Positions 18,944 to 28,932 of a DNA stretch of 64,000 nt are shown one piece after another. The stretch's first letter is position 1. The number at the start of each line of letters is the position of its first letter. The notes beneath the pieces are model-generated. The model saw only the letters and a program-made list of their open reading frames with translations. It was not told where the DNA came from and did no database searches. The position numbers were made by a program, and so were the translations under genes. Source of the stretch: Sphingomonas sp. SORGH_AS_0879 (GTDB lineage: Bacteria > Pseudomonadota > Alphaproteobacteria > Sphingomonadales > Sphingomonadaceae); NCBI RefSeq assembly GCF_030819175.1, contig NZ_JAUTBJ010000002.1:1126001-1190000 (forward strand), read 5' to 3'.

Positions 18944-19356
18944 CAAAGCCGGTGTCGCTTTCCTCTCCTGGCAGGGAGGAAGGGGGCGGACACATGAGGA
19001 TATGAAGCGGGCAGGGGCATAAGGGACGCCCCGTCCGATCCGTAGTGACACGATGATGGACGGGGCGCCGAGGACGTGCGGAAGCTCGACCTCGCCCCCT
19101 TCTAACGACCTTTCGCTGAAAAAGCTGCCATGGTCGGGACGTAGCAGCGGAAATATTCCTGCGGCCCCGTGCCCGCTGGTGTCGTGTCATCGAAACGACG
19201 CCGATATGTCACAAAAGATTCTTCCAAAATGCATCTTGGCGTCATGAGACGCGCCTAACGCCGGGTCCGGGATCGACAGGGGGACTTGTCTTGAGTCGGT
19301 CATCGGGCGGCGTTCGCCCGGCTTTTGCAACGATAAAGATCGGGAGTTTTTCGGCG
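18944..19356. other. Intergenic region upstream of the lipoprotein gene
   Basis: About 410 bp with no supported gene. A 10-bp inverted repeat (CGCCCCGTCC/GGACGGGGCG, 21-nt loop) at 19027-19067 could end the small-gene transcript or structure the leader. The promoter for the lipoprotein-receptor pair should lie in the right half but was not resolved. Confidence 0.5.
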
Positions 19357-20994
19357 ATGGGCAGCTTCAAGCGCTTCGGCCTCCTTCTCATGACGACCTC
19401 GGCCTGTGCGGCTCTGAGCGCCTGCGGCGGTGCCGACAGCGTCGCGTCGCCCGGTGCGGGCAGCGTCGTGATCGTCCAGCCTCAGCCGACACCGACCCCG
19501 TCGCCCACCCCGACGCCGACCGCCAACATCACCGCCGCACAGTTCGCCGCCGTCACCGCGGTCAACGGCATCTCGATCACCGCCGACGAACAACTGGCGA
19601 TCGTCAATGCGGGCACGAACAACAACGTCAACGGCACCGGCGCGGCGCTGAACGGCATCTATCCGACCAGCGCCACCTCGCTGACCACCGCGTCGGACCC
19701 CTCGACGCTGAACAGCTTCTTCACCTCGACCAACTATGTCGGCGCGCTCAACGGCCCGAACGATACCTCTTTCCAGGGTTGGACCTGCAATGCGCCAGGC
19801 CTGGATTTTGGTGGAGGCGGCACCTCCTGTTCGTCCAACTCCGCGCTCGCCGCTTATATTGGCACCAGCGACCAAGCGTCTGCCGCGACCTGCCCGGCGG
19901 GGACGACCGACGATGGCTTGGTCCAGGGTCGCAAGGCTTGCCGCCTCCCCCAGAACATCACGACGAACCTGACCCTGCCTCGCGTGGCGGGTGTCTTCTA
20001 CCGCTTGCGCGGCCAGACCGAGGTGGGCACCGATCAGGGCTCTTCCGGCGGCTCGGGCGTGACGCTGACCATCGAGCCGGGCGTCGTGATCCTGAACGAC
20101 GCCAGCGAGGCGACCAACGACCTGTTGCTGGTCAATCGCGGATCGAAGATCCAGGCGGTCGGTACGCGCGCGTTGCCGATCATCTTCTCGGGTCAGTTTA
20201 ACCTGGGCGGCAGCAACAACTTCGGCGACAACGCGCAGGGCCTATGGGGTGGTATCATCCTGCTCGGCCGCGCGCCGACCGCCGTCTGTGCTACCGGCAC
20301 CGGCCCGAACAATGCGGGCGGCACCTCGACCACCTGCCAACTGGCGATCGAAGGCGTGACCGGCCGCTTCTATGGTGGTGCGAACCAGACGGATTCGTCC
20401 GGTCAGATGTCCTATGTCCAGATCCGCTATTCGGGCATCGCCCTGGCGGAAGGCAATGAGTTGCAAGGGCTGACGCTGGGTGGCACCGGTTCCGGCACGG
20501 TGATCGATCATATTCAAAGCCACAATTCGGCCGATGACGGCATCGAAATCTTCGGCGGCACGACCAACCTCAAATATATTGCGATCACAGGCGCGGACGA
20601 TGACGGGTTCGATATCGACAATGGCTATCGCGGCTTCATGCAGTTCATGATTGCAGCGCAACGGCCCTCGGGCGCGACGGTGGACAGCTTCTCGACCGAG
20701 ATCGACTCGAACAATGCCGAAGACCTGCTGCCGCGCACCTTCGGCCGCTACGCCAACTTCACCTTCGTCCAGACGGCCAATGCTCCGGCCGCGATCCGCC
20801 TGCGCGGTGGTGCCGACATGACCTTCATCAACGGCATCGTGAAGTCGACGCAGAGCGGCGTGGCCTGCGTCAACCTGATCGCCGGCGAAGGATCGGGGGC
20901 GAGCCGCACCACGATCCGCGCCGCCGACGGCACGCTCCAGGATCAGGGGCCGCCGGTCTTCACCTCGGTCTATTTCAGCTGCAACGGCCGCTAA
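19357..20994 (+). CDS. Large lipoprotein, probable surface partner of the TonB-dependent receptor
   Basis: 545 residues. Lipoprotein signal peptide with lipobox LSAC at about residue 20-23, then a Pro/Thr linker (QPTPTPSPTPTPT), then a glycine/asparagine-rich repetitive domain suggestive of a right-handed beta-helix (VIDHIQSHNSADDGIEIFGGTTN, ITGADDDGFDIDNGYRG). Eight cysteines follow the lipid-anchor cysteine (for example WTC, TSC, KAC, TTC, FSC), enough for four disulfides in an exported protein. A start 66 bases upstream is open, but its extra residues are not signal-like. It precedes a TonB-dependent receptor by 112 nt and lies near a complete T2SS operon. Function unknown; a ligand-capture or T2SS-exported surface lipoprotein is inferred. 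Confidence 0.75.
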   Translation: MGSFKRFGLLLMTTSACAALSACGGADSVASPGAGSVVIVQPQPTPTPSPTPTPTANITAAQFAAVTAVNGISITADEQLAIVNAGTNNNVNGTGAALNGIYPTSATSLTTASDPSTLNSFFTSTNYVGALNGPNDTSFQGWTCNAPGLDFGGGGTSCSSNSALAAYIGTSDQASAATCPAGTTDDGLVQGRKACRLPQNITTNLTLPRVAGVFYRLRGQTEVGTDQGSSGGSGVTLTIEPGVVILNDASEATNDLLLVNRGSKIQAVGTRALPIIFSGQFNLGGSNNFGDNAQGLWGGIILLGRAPTAVCATGTGPNNAGGTSTTCQLAIEGVTGRFYGGANQTDSSGQMSYVQIRYSGIALAEGNELQGLTLGGTGSGTVIDHIQSHNSADDGIEIFGGTTNLKYIAITGADDDGFDIDNGYRGFMQFMIAAQRPSGATVDSFSTEIDSNNAEDLLPRTFGRYANFTFVQTANAPAAIRLRGGADMTFINGIVKSTQSGVACVNLIAGEGSGASRTTIRAADGTLQDQGPPVFTSVYFSCNGR

Positions 20995-21106
20995 GGCCCC
21001 GCTGACCATGCGCCCGGACCTGATCGGGCGCTCTCGGCAGGCCGGGGTGGCGATCATCGCCGCCCCGGCTTTCCTCCATAAGACATTCATACGGGAAGAC
21101 CCGGCC

Positions 21107-23935
21107 ATGCAGCGACGCCTCGCTTATGCCTCCCTCCTTCTGCTGACCTCGCAACTCGTCGCGCCTGCCTTGCTCGCGCAGACGGCGGGTGCCCCGGCAC
21201 AGACCAGCACCACCGCGACCAGCCCCGACGGGCAGGCCACTCCGCAGAGCCAGACCCCGACCGGCCAGGACGGCCAGTCGGCGGACGAGCCGGTCGAAAT
21301 CTCCGCCCCCGGCGTCGACGCCTCGGCCAGCAACGAGATCGTGGTGGTCGGCCGCAATATCCCCAACACGATCCGCGCCACGCCGCAGATCGTCTCGGTC
21401 CTGTCCGCCGCCGATATCGCGCGCACGGGCGAGGGCGATATCGCGGGCGCGCTGACCCGAGTCACCGGCCTGTCGGTCGTGGGCGGCGGCTTCGTCTATG
21501 TCCGGGGCCTGGGCGACCGCTACTCCTCGTCGCTGCTCAACGGCTCGCCCTTGCCCAGTCCCGAGCCGCTGCGCCGCTCGGTCCCGCTCGACATCTTCCC
21601 GACCACCATCGTCGGCTCGGCGCTGGTGCAGAAGACCTATTCGGTCAATTATCCGGGCGAGTTCGGCGGCGGCGTCATCAACCTGACGACCAAGGCGATC
21701 CCGGCGAAGAACTTCATCTCGGGCGGCGTGACCCTGGCGGCGGACGATGCGACGACCAGCGAATTGGGCTATACCTATCGCGGCGGCGGTGCCGACTGGA
21801 TCGGTTTCGACGACGGCACGCGCGGCGTGCCGCAGTTCGTGCGCGACGTGCAGGCGGGCAAGGGGTCGGGCATCGTTCCGGCGGCGCAGGTGGCGCAGTT
21901 GTCCAATGCCTCGACCACCTTGCTCCAGCGCAACAACCAGCTTCCCGCCAACTGGTCGGGCGAGCTATCCGCAGGCTCGGTGTTCGACATCGGCAGCGAC
22001 CGTCTGGGCGTGATCTCGTCGCTCAGCCTGTCCAACACCTTCCGGACCCGCTCGGCGATCCAGCAGGATTCGGTGTCGCCCGACGGCACGATCCGCAACG
22101 ATTTCCGCACGCTGCTGACCGACAACCGCATCGTCGCCAATGCGCTGGTGGGTTTGGGCTATGAGTTCGGCGACAACACGGTGCGCTGGACCAATGTCTA
22201 TATTCACGACACGCTGAAGCAGGGGCGCGGATCGGCGGCGGAGGTCTATAACAACGCCAGCGGGCTTCGTTTCCAGCAGAACACCAACTGGTTCGAGCGC
22301 CAGCTGATCGAAAGCCAGTTGGTCGGTGAGTTCAAGCTGACCGACGCGTTGAAGTTCGACGCGCGCGGCGCCTTCGCCAATTCGAAGCGTAATGCGCCCT
22401 ATGAACGCCAGTTCGACTATCTCTGCTCCGCGCGCACGACGACGGGCCTGCCGATCAGCTATGACGGCGCGAACGGTGCGGGTGGGTTCCAGTGCAACGG
22501 CGCGTATCAGGTGACGCAGCGCTTCACCCCCTTCGCCTCGATCATCTTCTCGGAGTTGAACGAGAATCTGTGGACCGGCCAGGCCGATCTTTCCTACAAG
22601 ATCGACAGCGATCGTCCGATCACGCTGAGCACGGGCTATTTCTACCAAGGCACGGACCGCTATTCGAGCCGTATCCAGTTCAATTACCAGACCAGCGACG
22701 GTGCGGGCACCGCGCCGGGCTTCCCGTACAATCTCTATCGCCCCGACTATCTGCTCAGCCCGGACGTCATCAACAATGCCTGCCCCTTGCGCGGGCAGGG
22801 GGCGTGTACGCTCCAGCTGCAATTCTCGACCCAGGCGGGCGCCTATGCGTACGACGCCAAGCTGAACGTCCATGCCGGTTATGCCCAGGCCGAGGCAGAG
22901 GTGATGGACGGGCTGCGTGCGGTGGCGGGTGTCCGCTACGAAACCGCGGTCGAGACGGTGACCCCGGTGCAGAGCGCCACGACGCGGTTGAAGAATGATT
23001 ATTTCCTCCCCGCCGGTACGTTGACCTGGAACTTCGCCGCCGACATGCAATTGCGCGCGAGCGGGGCCAAGACCATCTCGCGCCCGCAATTCCGCGAACT
23101 CGCGCCGCAGCAGTTCCGCGATCCCGACTCGGACCGCCTGTTCTTCGGCAACCCCAATCTGCGCGACAGCGAGTTGTGGAATCTCGAGGCGCGCTACGAA
23201 TGGTTCTACGCGCGCGACCAGCGCTTCACGCTGGCGGGCTTCTACAAGCGTATCAAGAACCCGATCGAGCAGGTCGGCTTCTACACCGGCGCGGATGACC
23301 GGTTGCAGACGGGCTTCACCTATCTGCCCTCCGCCAAGCTGTACGGCGCGGAAGTCGAGTTGCAGAAGTACGCGCCGCTGGCGGGCCTGGGCGGGGACTT
23401 CTTCGCCACGCGCCGCCTGGTCGCGATCGCGAACTACACCTATACCAAGTCGCAGATCAACGCGGACGCGACCTGCGTGCCCAATCCGGCGGCGGCGGCG
23501 GGTTCGCCCGGGCTGGCGGGCTGTGCTTCGGGCTTCGGCCCGGCGCGGCTGCTGTTCCGCGACGGCGCGTCGCTGACCGGCCAGTCGGACCATCTGGTCA
23601 ACCTGCAACTGGGTGTCGAGGATACCGCAGCCCTGTCGCAGGTCACCCTGCTGTTCAACTATGCCAGCAACCGCGTGACCAATCGCGGGCCGTCCAACCT
23701 GTCGGGCACCGGCTTCCAGCCGGACATCGTCGAGGTTCCGGGCATCCGCCTAGACCTCGTGGCGCGTCAGGGTTTCGAGTTGATGGGCGGCAAGTTCGAG
23801 CTGAAGGCCGAGGCCCGCAACCTGACCCGCACGCGCTACAACGAGCGGCAGGATTTCGGGAATGGGCGGTTCGTCTATCTGAACCGCTATAATCTGGGCC
23901 GGGTGTTCTCGCTGGGGATCAGCACGACCTTCTGA
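21107..23935 (+). CDS. TonB-dependent outer-membrane receptor
   Basis: 942 residues. Signal peptide to about residue 25 (LLLLTSQLVAPALLAQ), a low-complexity Thr/Gln/Pro linker, a TonB-box-like EIVVVGR, then the plug domain (TPQIVSVLSAADIARTGEGDI, YVRGLGDRYSSSLLNG) and a 22-strand-type barrel ending in aromatic FSLGISTTF. The plug motif RGLGDRYSSSLLNGSPLP marks a subclass common in sphingomonads and Caulobacter. The ATG was chosen because it opens the signal peptide; upstream in-frame residues are not signal-like. Substrate unknown: no siderophore, sugar or cobalamin genes adjoin. Pairs with the preceding lipoprotein. Confidence 0.92.
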   Translation: MQRRLAYASLLLLTSQLVAPALLAQTAGAPAQTSTTATSPDGQATPQSQTPTGQDGQSADEPVEISAPGVDASASNEIVVVGRNIPNTIRATPQIVSVLSAADIARTGEGDIAGALTRVTGLSVVGGGFVYVRGLGDRYSSSLLNGSPLPSPEPLRRSVPLDIFPTTIVGSALVQKTYSVNYPGEFGGGVINLTTKAIPAKNFISGGVTLAADDATTSELGYTYRGGGADWIGFDDGTRGVPQFVRDVQAGKGSGIVPAAQVAQLSNASTTLLQRNNQLPANWSGELSAGSVFDIGSDRLGVISSLSLSNTFRTRSAIQQDSVSPDGTIRNDFRTLLTDNRIVANALVGLGYEFGDNTVRWTNVYIHDTLKQGRGSAAEVYNNASGLRFQQNTNWFERQLIESQLVGEFKLTDALKFDARGAFANSKRNAPYERQFDYLCSARTTTGLPISYDGANGAGGFQCNGAYQVTQRFTPFASIIFSELNENLWTGQADLSYKIDSDRPITLSTGYFYQGTDRYSSRIQFNYQTSDGAGTAPGFPYNLYRPDYLLSPDVINNACPLRGQGACTLQLQFSTQAGAYAYDAKLNVHAGYAQAEAEVMDGLRAVAGVRYETAVETVTPVQSATTRLKNDYFLPAGTLTWNFAADMQLRASGAKTISRPQFRELAPQQFRDPDSDRLFFGNPNLRDSELWNLEARYEWFYARDQRFTLAGFYKRIKNPIEQVGFYTGADDRLQTGFTYLPSAKLYGAEVELQKYAPLAGLGGDFFATRRLVAIANYTYTKSQINADATCVPNPAAAAGSPGLAGCASGFGPARLLFRDGASLTGQSDHLVNLQLGVEDTAALSQVTLLFNYASNRVTNRGPSNLSGTGFQPDIVEVPGIRLDLVARQGFELMGGKFELKAEARNLTRTRYNERQDFGNGRFVYLNRYNLGRVFSLGISTTF

Positions 23936-24007
23936 TCCGACGAGGGGCCGTCGTTCGGGATGATCCGGGCGGCGGCCCTTTAGCTTGTGGTTGCTATGGG
24001 GCATGGG

Positions 24008-24103
24008 CTTCGACTTCGCTCAGCCTGAACGGAGTTGGGGATTCGTTTCGTCATGGCGAAAGGTTGGGCCCTACACCCCGTTCAGGCTGAGCGAGGTCGA
24101 AGC
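24008..24103. repeat. Inverted repeat (family B) after the receptor gene
   Basis: Arms cttcgacttcgctcagcctg and caggctgagcgaggtcgaag, with near-perfect complementarity over 27 bp, separated by about 45 nt. Part of the 23936-24252 gap, which otherwise holds only the presumed gspC promoter region (TTGACG near 24192). Could terminate the receptor transcript. Same family at 31.0, 43.9 and 57.5 kb. Confidence 0.8.
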
Positions 24104-24252
24104 CTAAGGGAAAGCGAATGTCCGCCCATCGCGGAATCGTACGCTCATCCGTCATCCGATAAAACCAATATGACGAACATGTTTCGGGGCTTTGACGCAG
24201 GGCTGTAACATGCCATGCCTAGACCCCGAAAATGCGGATGGGGTCTGGTTTC

Positions 24253-25089
24253 ATGCGGTTGAGGCTCGACACGCGCGGACGCCGATTGTTGCGGCGTCTG
24301 CCGGTCGTGAATGTCTATTCGGTCGCCGAACTGGCGATGATGGCGGTGCTCGCCGTGCAGGGGGCGCGGCTGCTCTGGGTGATCGTCACGCCGATCTCGC
24401 CCCTGGGCGAGTGGCGTCCCGTCGCGTCCGTCGTCGCCGGATCGCCGGGTGCGATCCTCGACGGCTTCGACCCCTTTTTCCGCTTGCAGGGACAGCAGGC
24501 GTCGTCCTCCGCGGTCACGACGCTGCAACTCACCCTGTTCGGGACGCGGATCGATGAGGCATCGGGGCGCGGTTCGGCGATCGTCGCGGGGCCGGACGGC
24601 GTCCAGCGCTCGGTATCGGTCGGCGAGGAGATCCAGCCGGGCGTCACGCTGAAGGCCGTGGCGTTCGACCATGTCACCATCGATCGCGGCGGTCGCGCTG
24701 AGGACCTGTATCTCGACCAGTCGGACGCGCCGCCCGCTGGTGCTTCGGCGGCGGAGGCGCCTTCCGTGCAACTGCCCGGATCGGTCCCCCCGGCGGGCGG
24801 CGTCGCGATGGCGCAGTTGCGCAGCGATATCGGTTTCATTCCCCGGCTCGACGGCGGGCGCGTCTCGGGACTGGTCGTCCGGCCGATGGGGTCGGGCGCG
24901 GCGTTCCGGGCGGCGGGCTTGCGCGAGGGCGATATCGTCACCGCGCTGGCTGGCCGTCCCGTCACGGGGCCCGGCGATCTCGACCGTCTGGCGGCGGATT
25001 TCGCCCAGGGCGGTTCTCTCTCCATCACGGTCGAGCGGGGCGATCAGACGCTGCCGCTCTCCCTCCAGATTGCGGCACCACGGCCATGA
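24253..25089 (+). CDS. gspC: Type II secretion inner-membrane protein GspC
   Basis: 278 residues. Links the secretin to the inner-membrane platform and helps recruit substrate. N-terminal cytoplasmic basic stretch, one membrane helix (about residues 22-45, AELAMMAVLAVQGARLLWVIV), a periplasmic HR domain (about 70-145, LTLFGTRIDEASGRGSAIV) and a C-terminal PDZ domain (about 195-278, with FRAAGLREGDIVTALAGRPV). An ATG 21 bases upstream is in frame, but the chosen one has GGATGGGG at useful distance. First gene of the operon, overlapping gspD by ATGA. Confidence 0.92.
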   Translation: MRLRLDTRGRRLLRRLPVVNVYSVAELAMMAVLAVQGARLLWVIVTPISPLGEWRPVASVVAGSPGAILDGFDPFFRLQGQQASSSAVTTLQLTLFGTRIDEASGRGSAIVAGPDGVQRSVSVGEEIQPGVTLKAVAFDHVTIDRGGRAEDLYLDQSDAPPAGASAAEAPSVQLPGSVPPAGGVAMAQLRSDIGFIPRLDGGRVSGLVVRPMGSGAAFRAAGLREGDIVTALAGRPVTGPGDLDRLAADFAQGGSLSITVERGDQTLPLSLQIAAPRP

Positions 25090-27305
25090 AGAAGCTTGTC
25101 CTCGGTTCGGTTCTGGCGCTGGCATTGACCGCAGGGGCGCATGGACAGACCACGCTCAATGTGCGTGATGCCGATATCCGCGCCTTCATCGCCGATGCCG
25201 CCAAGGTCACGGGGCGGACCTTCATCATCGACAGCCGGGTCAACGGCAAGGTGACGGTCGTGACCGACCGGCCGCTGTCCAGGTCCGAATATTTCGAGAT
25301 TTTCCTGTCGACCCTGCGCTCCAACGGGCTGGTCGCGGTGCCGACTTCGGGTGGGGCGTTCCGGGTGCAGCCGGTGGATAACGCCGCGTCGCAGCCCAGC
25401 CGGATCGGGTCGGCGGGCGCGAACCGCAACGCCTATGTCACCGAGATCATCCGCCTGCGCGCGATCGACGCCAACAGCGCGCTGGAGACGGTGCGCCCGC
25501 TGGTCAGCGCGCAAGGATCGGTGACGGCCAATCGCGCGGGCAACAGCCTGGTCGTGGTGGACTTCGCCGACAATATCCGCCGCATCCGCGAGGTCGTCCG
25601 GCGGATCGACGCCGACAATGCCTCGACCCGCGTCATCGCGCTGAGGAATGCGGGCGCGCGCGAGATCGCGACCGCGCTCCAGACGCTGGCGGGCGGCGGT
25701 GGCGGTGCACAGGGCGGCCCGGCGCAAGGGGCGACCGGCGTGTCGGTGGTCGCGATCGACAGCTCCAACTCGGTCGCGTTGCGCGGCGATCCGTCGAGCG
25801 TGGCGCGCTTCGCCCAGATCGCGCTCGACCTGGACAACAAGGCCAAGAGCGGCACCGAAATCCGCGTCGTCTTCCTGCAAAATGCCGATGCGGAGCAGCT
25901 TCTGCCGGTGCTCCAGCAACTGGTCGGCCAGACACCCGATCCGGTGCAGGAAACCACCCTGTCGCGCGGCAGCTTCACCCAGACCAATAGCCAGGCGGGG
26001 TCGGCGGCGGGCACCTCGATCGCGCAGCGTATCCAGCCGGTGGCGCAACCCCAGGCCGCGAGCGCCCCCGGTGCGGGTGGCCAGAACGGCCAGCAACCCG
26101 CGATCAGCACGCAAGGGGGACGCACGGCGGCGGTCGTCACCCGCTTCACCGGCGCGAACGCCATCGTCATTGCGGGGCCCGCCGATATCCAGCGCCAGAT
26201 CGGCGAGGTGATCCGCCAACTCGACGTGCGCCGCGAACAGGTGCTGATCGAGGCGATCGTCGCCGAGGTTTCGGACCAGACCGCGCGGCGGCTGGGCGCG
26301 CAGTTCCTGCTCGGCAGCCTTTCGGGCGGGGCGTTCGCGGCCTCGACCTATGGCAATACCGCGCCGAACATCCTCCAGATCGCGGGGGCGGTGGGGGCGC
26401 AGACCCTCGGCGGCACCAAGACGATCGTCACCGCCCCCGACGGCACGCGGACCGAAACCAATGTCCCCAACCCGGCCTTCAGCCAACTGACCCAGTCGGC
26501 GGTCCAGTCGATCCTGGGGACGACCGGCGGCTTTGCAGGCTGGGGCGGGCAGGTCGGCGACACGGTGTTCGGCGCGATCATCAACGCGGTGAAGAGCGAC
26601 ACCACATCGAACCTGCTGCAAGTCCCGCACATCATCACGCTGGACAATCAACAGGCGCACAGCCTGGTGGGTCAGGAAATTCCGGTGACGACCGGACAGG
26701 CGCTGTCGAACAATTTCGACAATGCCTTCCGCACCGTGCAGCGCCAGAATGTCGGCATTCAGTTGGACGTGAAGCCGCAGGTCAATGCGGGCGGTTCGCT
26801 GAAACTCTATGTCCGGCTGGAGGTGAGTTCGATCGCCGGGCCGGTGTCGAGCAACAACAGCGAGTTGATCCTGAACAAGCGCGCGTTCGAGAATGTCTTC
26901 ACCCCCGATGACGGCCAGATCACGGTCATCGGCGGCCTGCTGGACGACAACGAACGCCGCACCATCGAGAAGATTCCGCTGCTCGGCGATATTCCCGGCC
27001 TGGGCGCGCTGTTCCGGTCCAAGGCGCGCAGCCGGTCGAAGACCAACCTGATGGTCTTCATCCGCCCGACCATCTTGCGCACGCCCGAGGACAGCCGCCG
27101 CGTCACCGAACAGCGTTACGGCTATCTCCGCCAGCTTCAAGGCTATGCCCAGCCGGGCGTCGAGCCCTCGATCGACGAACTGGTCCGCGATTACATGAAC
27201 GCCGCGCCGCCCATCCCGCACGCGCCCATGCCCGGCAATATCGAGGACCCGCGCATCGCGGTCCCCGTCGCCAAGCCGGTCGAGCCGATCAAGCGCCGTG
27301 ACTGA
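25086..27305 (+). CDS. gspD: Type II secretion secretin GspD
   Basis: 739 residues forming the outer-membrane gate. Signal peptide (KKLVLGSVLALALTAGAHGQ), N0 domain (LNVRDADIRAFIADAAKVTGRTFIID), three N/KH-type repeats (EIIRLRAIDANSALETVRP, RVIALRNAGAREIATALQT, RVVFLQNADAEQLLPVLQQL) with Gly/Ala/Gln-rich linkers, then the secretin core (VPHIITLDNQQAHSLVGQEIPV, FENVFTPDDGQITVIGGLL, PLLGDIPGLGALFRSK) and a C-terminal S-domain-like tail (YGYLRQLQGYAQP). No lipobox, so pilotin dependence is uncertain. It starts inside the gspC stop and ends 8 nt into gspE. Confidence 0.96.
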   Translation: MKKLVLGSVLALALTAGAHGQTTLNVRDADIRAFIADAAKVTGRTFIIDSRVNGKVTVVTDRPLSRSEYFEIFLSTLRSNGLVAVPTSGGAFRVQPVDNAASQPSRIGSAGANRNAYVTEIIRLRAIDANSALETVRPLVSAQGSVTANRAGNSLVVVDFADNIRRIREVVRRIDADNASTRVIALRNAGAREIATALQTLAGGGGGAQGGPAQGATGVSVVAIDSSNSVALRGDPSSVARFAQIALDLDNKAKSGTEIRVVFLQNADAEQLLPVLQQLVGQTPDPVQETTLSRGSFTQTNSQAGSAAGTSIAQRIQPVAQPQAASAPGAGGQNGQQPAISTQGGRTAAVVTRFTGANAIVIAGPADIQRQIGEVIRQLDVRREQVLIEAIVAEVSDQTARRLGAQFLLGSLSGGAFAASTYGNTAPNILQIAGAVGAQTLGGTKTIVTAPDGTRTETNVPNPAFSQLTQSAVQSILGTTGGFAGWGGQVGDTVFGAIINAVKSDTTSNLLQVPHIITLDNQQAHSLVGQEIPVTTGQALSNNFDNAFRTVQRQNVGIQLDVKPQVNAGGSLKLYVRLEVSSIAGPVSSNNSELILNKRAFENVFTPDDGQITVIGGLLDDNERRTIEKIPLLGDIPGLGALFRSKARSRSKTNLMVFIRPTILRTPEDSRRVTEQRYGYLRQLQGYAQPGVEPSIDELVRDYMNAAPPIPHAPMPGNIEDPRIAVPVAKPVEPIKRRD

Positions 27306-28902
27306 CGACCCGCAACCCATTCCTACCGGCGATACCGTCCCCTTGCCGCTGGGCACGCCCGTCCCGCAGGCGGGAGGGGATGGGGGAGGGCCACCCGCTC
27401 TCCCGCTCCCCACGCCCGACGAAGCGCTGGAACTGGTCGCCCCGCTGACCATCCCCTACGCCTTCGCCCGCAAGTTCGGCACGGTCGTCCACACCGCCGA
27501 TCCGCTGACCATCGCCCTGCGCGAAGGCGCGGACCCGCGCGCGCTGATCGAGCTGCGCCGCCATATCGGCCGCCCCTTCGCCATCGCCCTTGTCGAGGCG
27601 CCCGCTTTCGACCGGTTGCTCTCCGACGCCTATGCGATGGACGGACAGGCGACTGCGATCGCGGCGGTGGGCATGGGCGACGAGTTGGACATGCTCGCCG
27701 ACGGCATCCCGACCGCCGAGGACCTGCTCGACACCGCCGATGATGCGCCCGCCATTCGCCTGATCAACGGCATCATCGCCGACGCCGCGCGCAACGGCGT
27801 GTCGGACATCCATATCGAGCCTTATGAGACGGGCCTCGTCGTCAGGATGCGCATCGACGGCGTGCTGCGCGAGACCTTGCGCATGCCGCCGCATGTCGCG
27901 CCGGTGGTGGTCAGCCGTATCAAGGTCATGGCGCGGCTCGACATCGCCGAGCGGCGCGTGCCGCAGGACGGGCGCATGGCGCTGACGCTGGGCGGCAAGC
28001 TGCTCGACGTGCGTGTCTCGACCCTGCCCAGCCGCGCGGGGGAACGCGTGGTGCTGCGTATCCTCGATAAGGAGAATGCGGGCATCGACCTCGACGCGCT
28101 GGGCATGAACCCGGCGATGTACGCGCTGCTGCGCGAGGCGCTGAGCGAGCCCAATGGCATCATCCTGGTCACCGGGCCGACCGGCTCGGGCAAGACGACC
28201 AGCCTGTACGCCGCGCTGCGCCTGCTGAACGATGGCAGCCGCAATATCCTGACCGTCGAGGACCCGGTCGAATATGCGGTCGAGGGGGTGGGGCAGACCC
28301 AGGTGAATGCGAAGGTCGACCTGACCTTCGCGGCGGGCTTGCGCGCGATCCTGCGCCAGGACCCGGACGTGGTGATGGTCGGCGAAATCCGCGACCGCGA
28401 AACCGCCGAGATCGCGGTCCAGGCCTCGCTGACCGGGCACCTCGTGCTGTCGACGGTCCACACCAACGATGCGGTCGGCGCGATCACCCGGATGCGCGAC
28501 ATGAAGGTCGAGCCCTTCCTGCTCGCCTCGACGCTCCGCGCCGTGATCGCGCAGCGGCTGGTGCGGCGGCTGTGCCCGGCGTGCAAGCGGCCGGTAAAGG
28601 CGAAGCACACTGTCGCGCCGCTGCTCGGCATCGAGAACAAGGCGACGGTGTACGAAGCGGTCGGCTGTCCGCAGTGCAACGGCAGCGGCTATAAGGGGCG
28701 CACCGGGGTCTATGAGGCGGTCCGGGTCGACGACACGATCCGGCGGCTGATCAACGAAGGCGGTGACGAACAGGCGATTGCCGCGCACGCCTTTGCCCGG
28801 CAGCAGCCATTGGCGGCGGCGGCGCGGACGCTGGTGCTGGACGGCGTGACCACGGCGGAGGAAGCCATCCGCGTGTCCCGCCGCGATTCCGAGGCGGGGT
28901 GA
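27298..28902 (+). CDS. gspE: Type II secretion ATPase GspE
   Basis: 534-residue cytoplasmic hexameric ATPase that powers pseudopilus assembly. N-domain (LTIPYAFARKFGTVV), Walker A GPTGSGKTTSLYAAL (about 290), Asp box, Walker B and His box (ILRQDPDVVMVGEIRDRETAEIA ... STVHTNDA), and a zinc-binding tetracysteine (CPACKRP ... CPQCNGSG). The GTG start overlaps the gspD stop by 8 nt. Codons about 20-31 (PVPQAGGDGGGPP) are encoded by a palindromic family A repeat inserted in frame near the N-terminus; the residues lie before the folded domain. Confidence 0.96.
   Translation: MTDDPQPIPTGDTVPLPLGTPVPQAGGDGGGPPALPLPTPDEALELVAPLTIPYAFARKFGTVVHTADPLTIALREGADPRALIELRRHIGRPFAIALVEAPAFDRLLSDAYAMDGQATAIAAVGMGDELDMLADGIPTAEDLLDTADDAPAIRLINGIIADAARNGVSDIHIEPYETGLVVRMRIDGVLRETLRMPPHVAPVVVSRIKVMARLDIAERRVPQDGRMALTLGGKLLDVRVSTLPSRAGERVVLRILDKENAGIDLDALGMNPAMYALLREALSEPNGIILVTGPTGSGKTTSLYAALRLLNDGSRNILTVEDPVEYAVEGVGQTQVNAKVDLTFAAGLRAILRQDPDVVMVGEIRDRETAEIAVQASLTGHLVLSTVHTNDAVGAITRMRDMKVEPFLLASTLRAVIAQRLVRRLCPACKRPVKAKHTVAPLLGIENKATVYEAVGCPQCNGSGYKGRTGVYEAVRVDDTIRRLINEGGDEQAIAAHAFARQQPLAAAARTLVLDGVTTAEEAIRVSRRDSEAG
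27357..27392. repeat. Family A repeat inside the gspE reading frame
   Basis: cgtcccgcaggcgggagg plus the gatgggggaggg tail, matching the intergenic copies at 5.7 and 37.5 kb apart from one base in the left arm. It lies wholly within the coding sequence of gspE and keeps frame. Confidence 0.85.
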
Positions 28903-28932
28903 ACGTGGTCGCCGTCCTCCCTCTCTTCCGTA

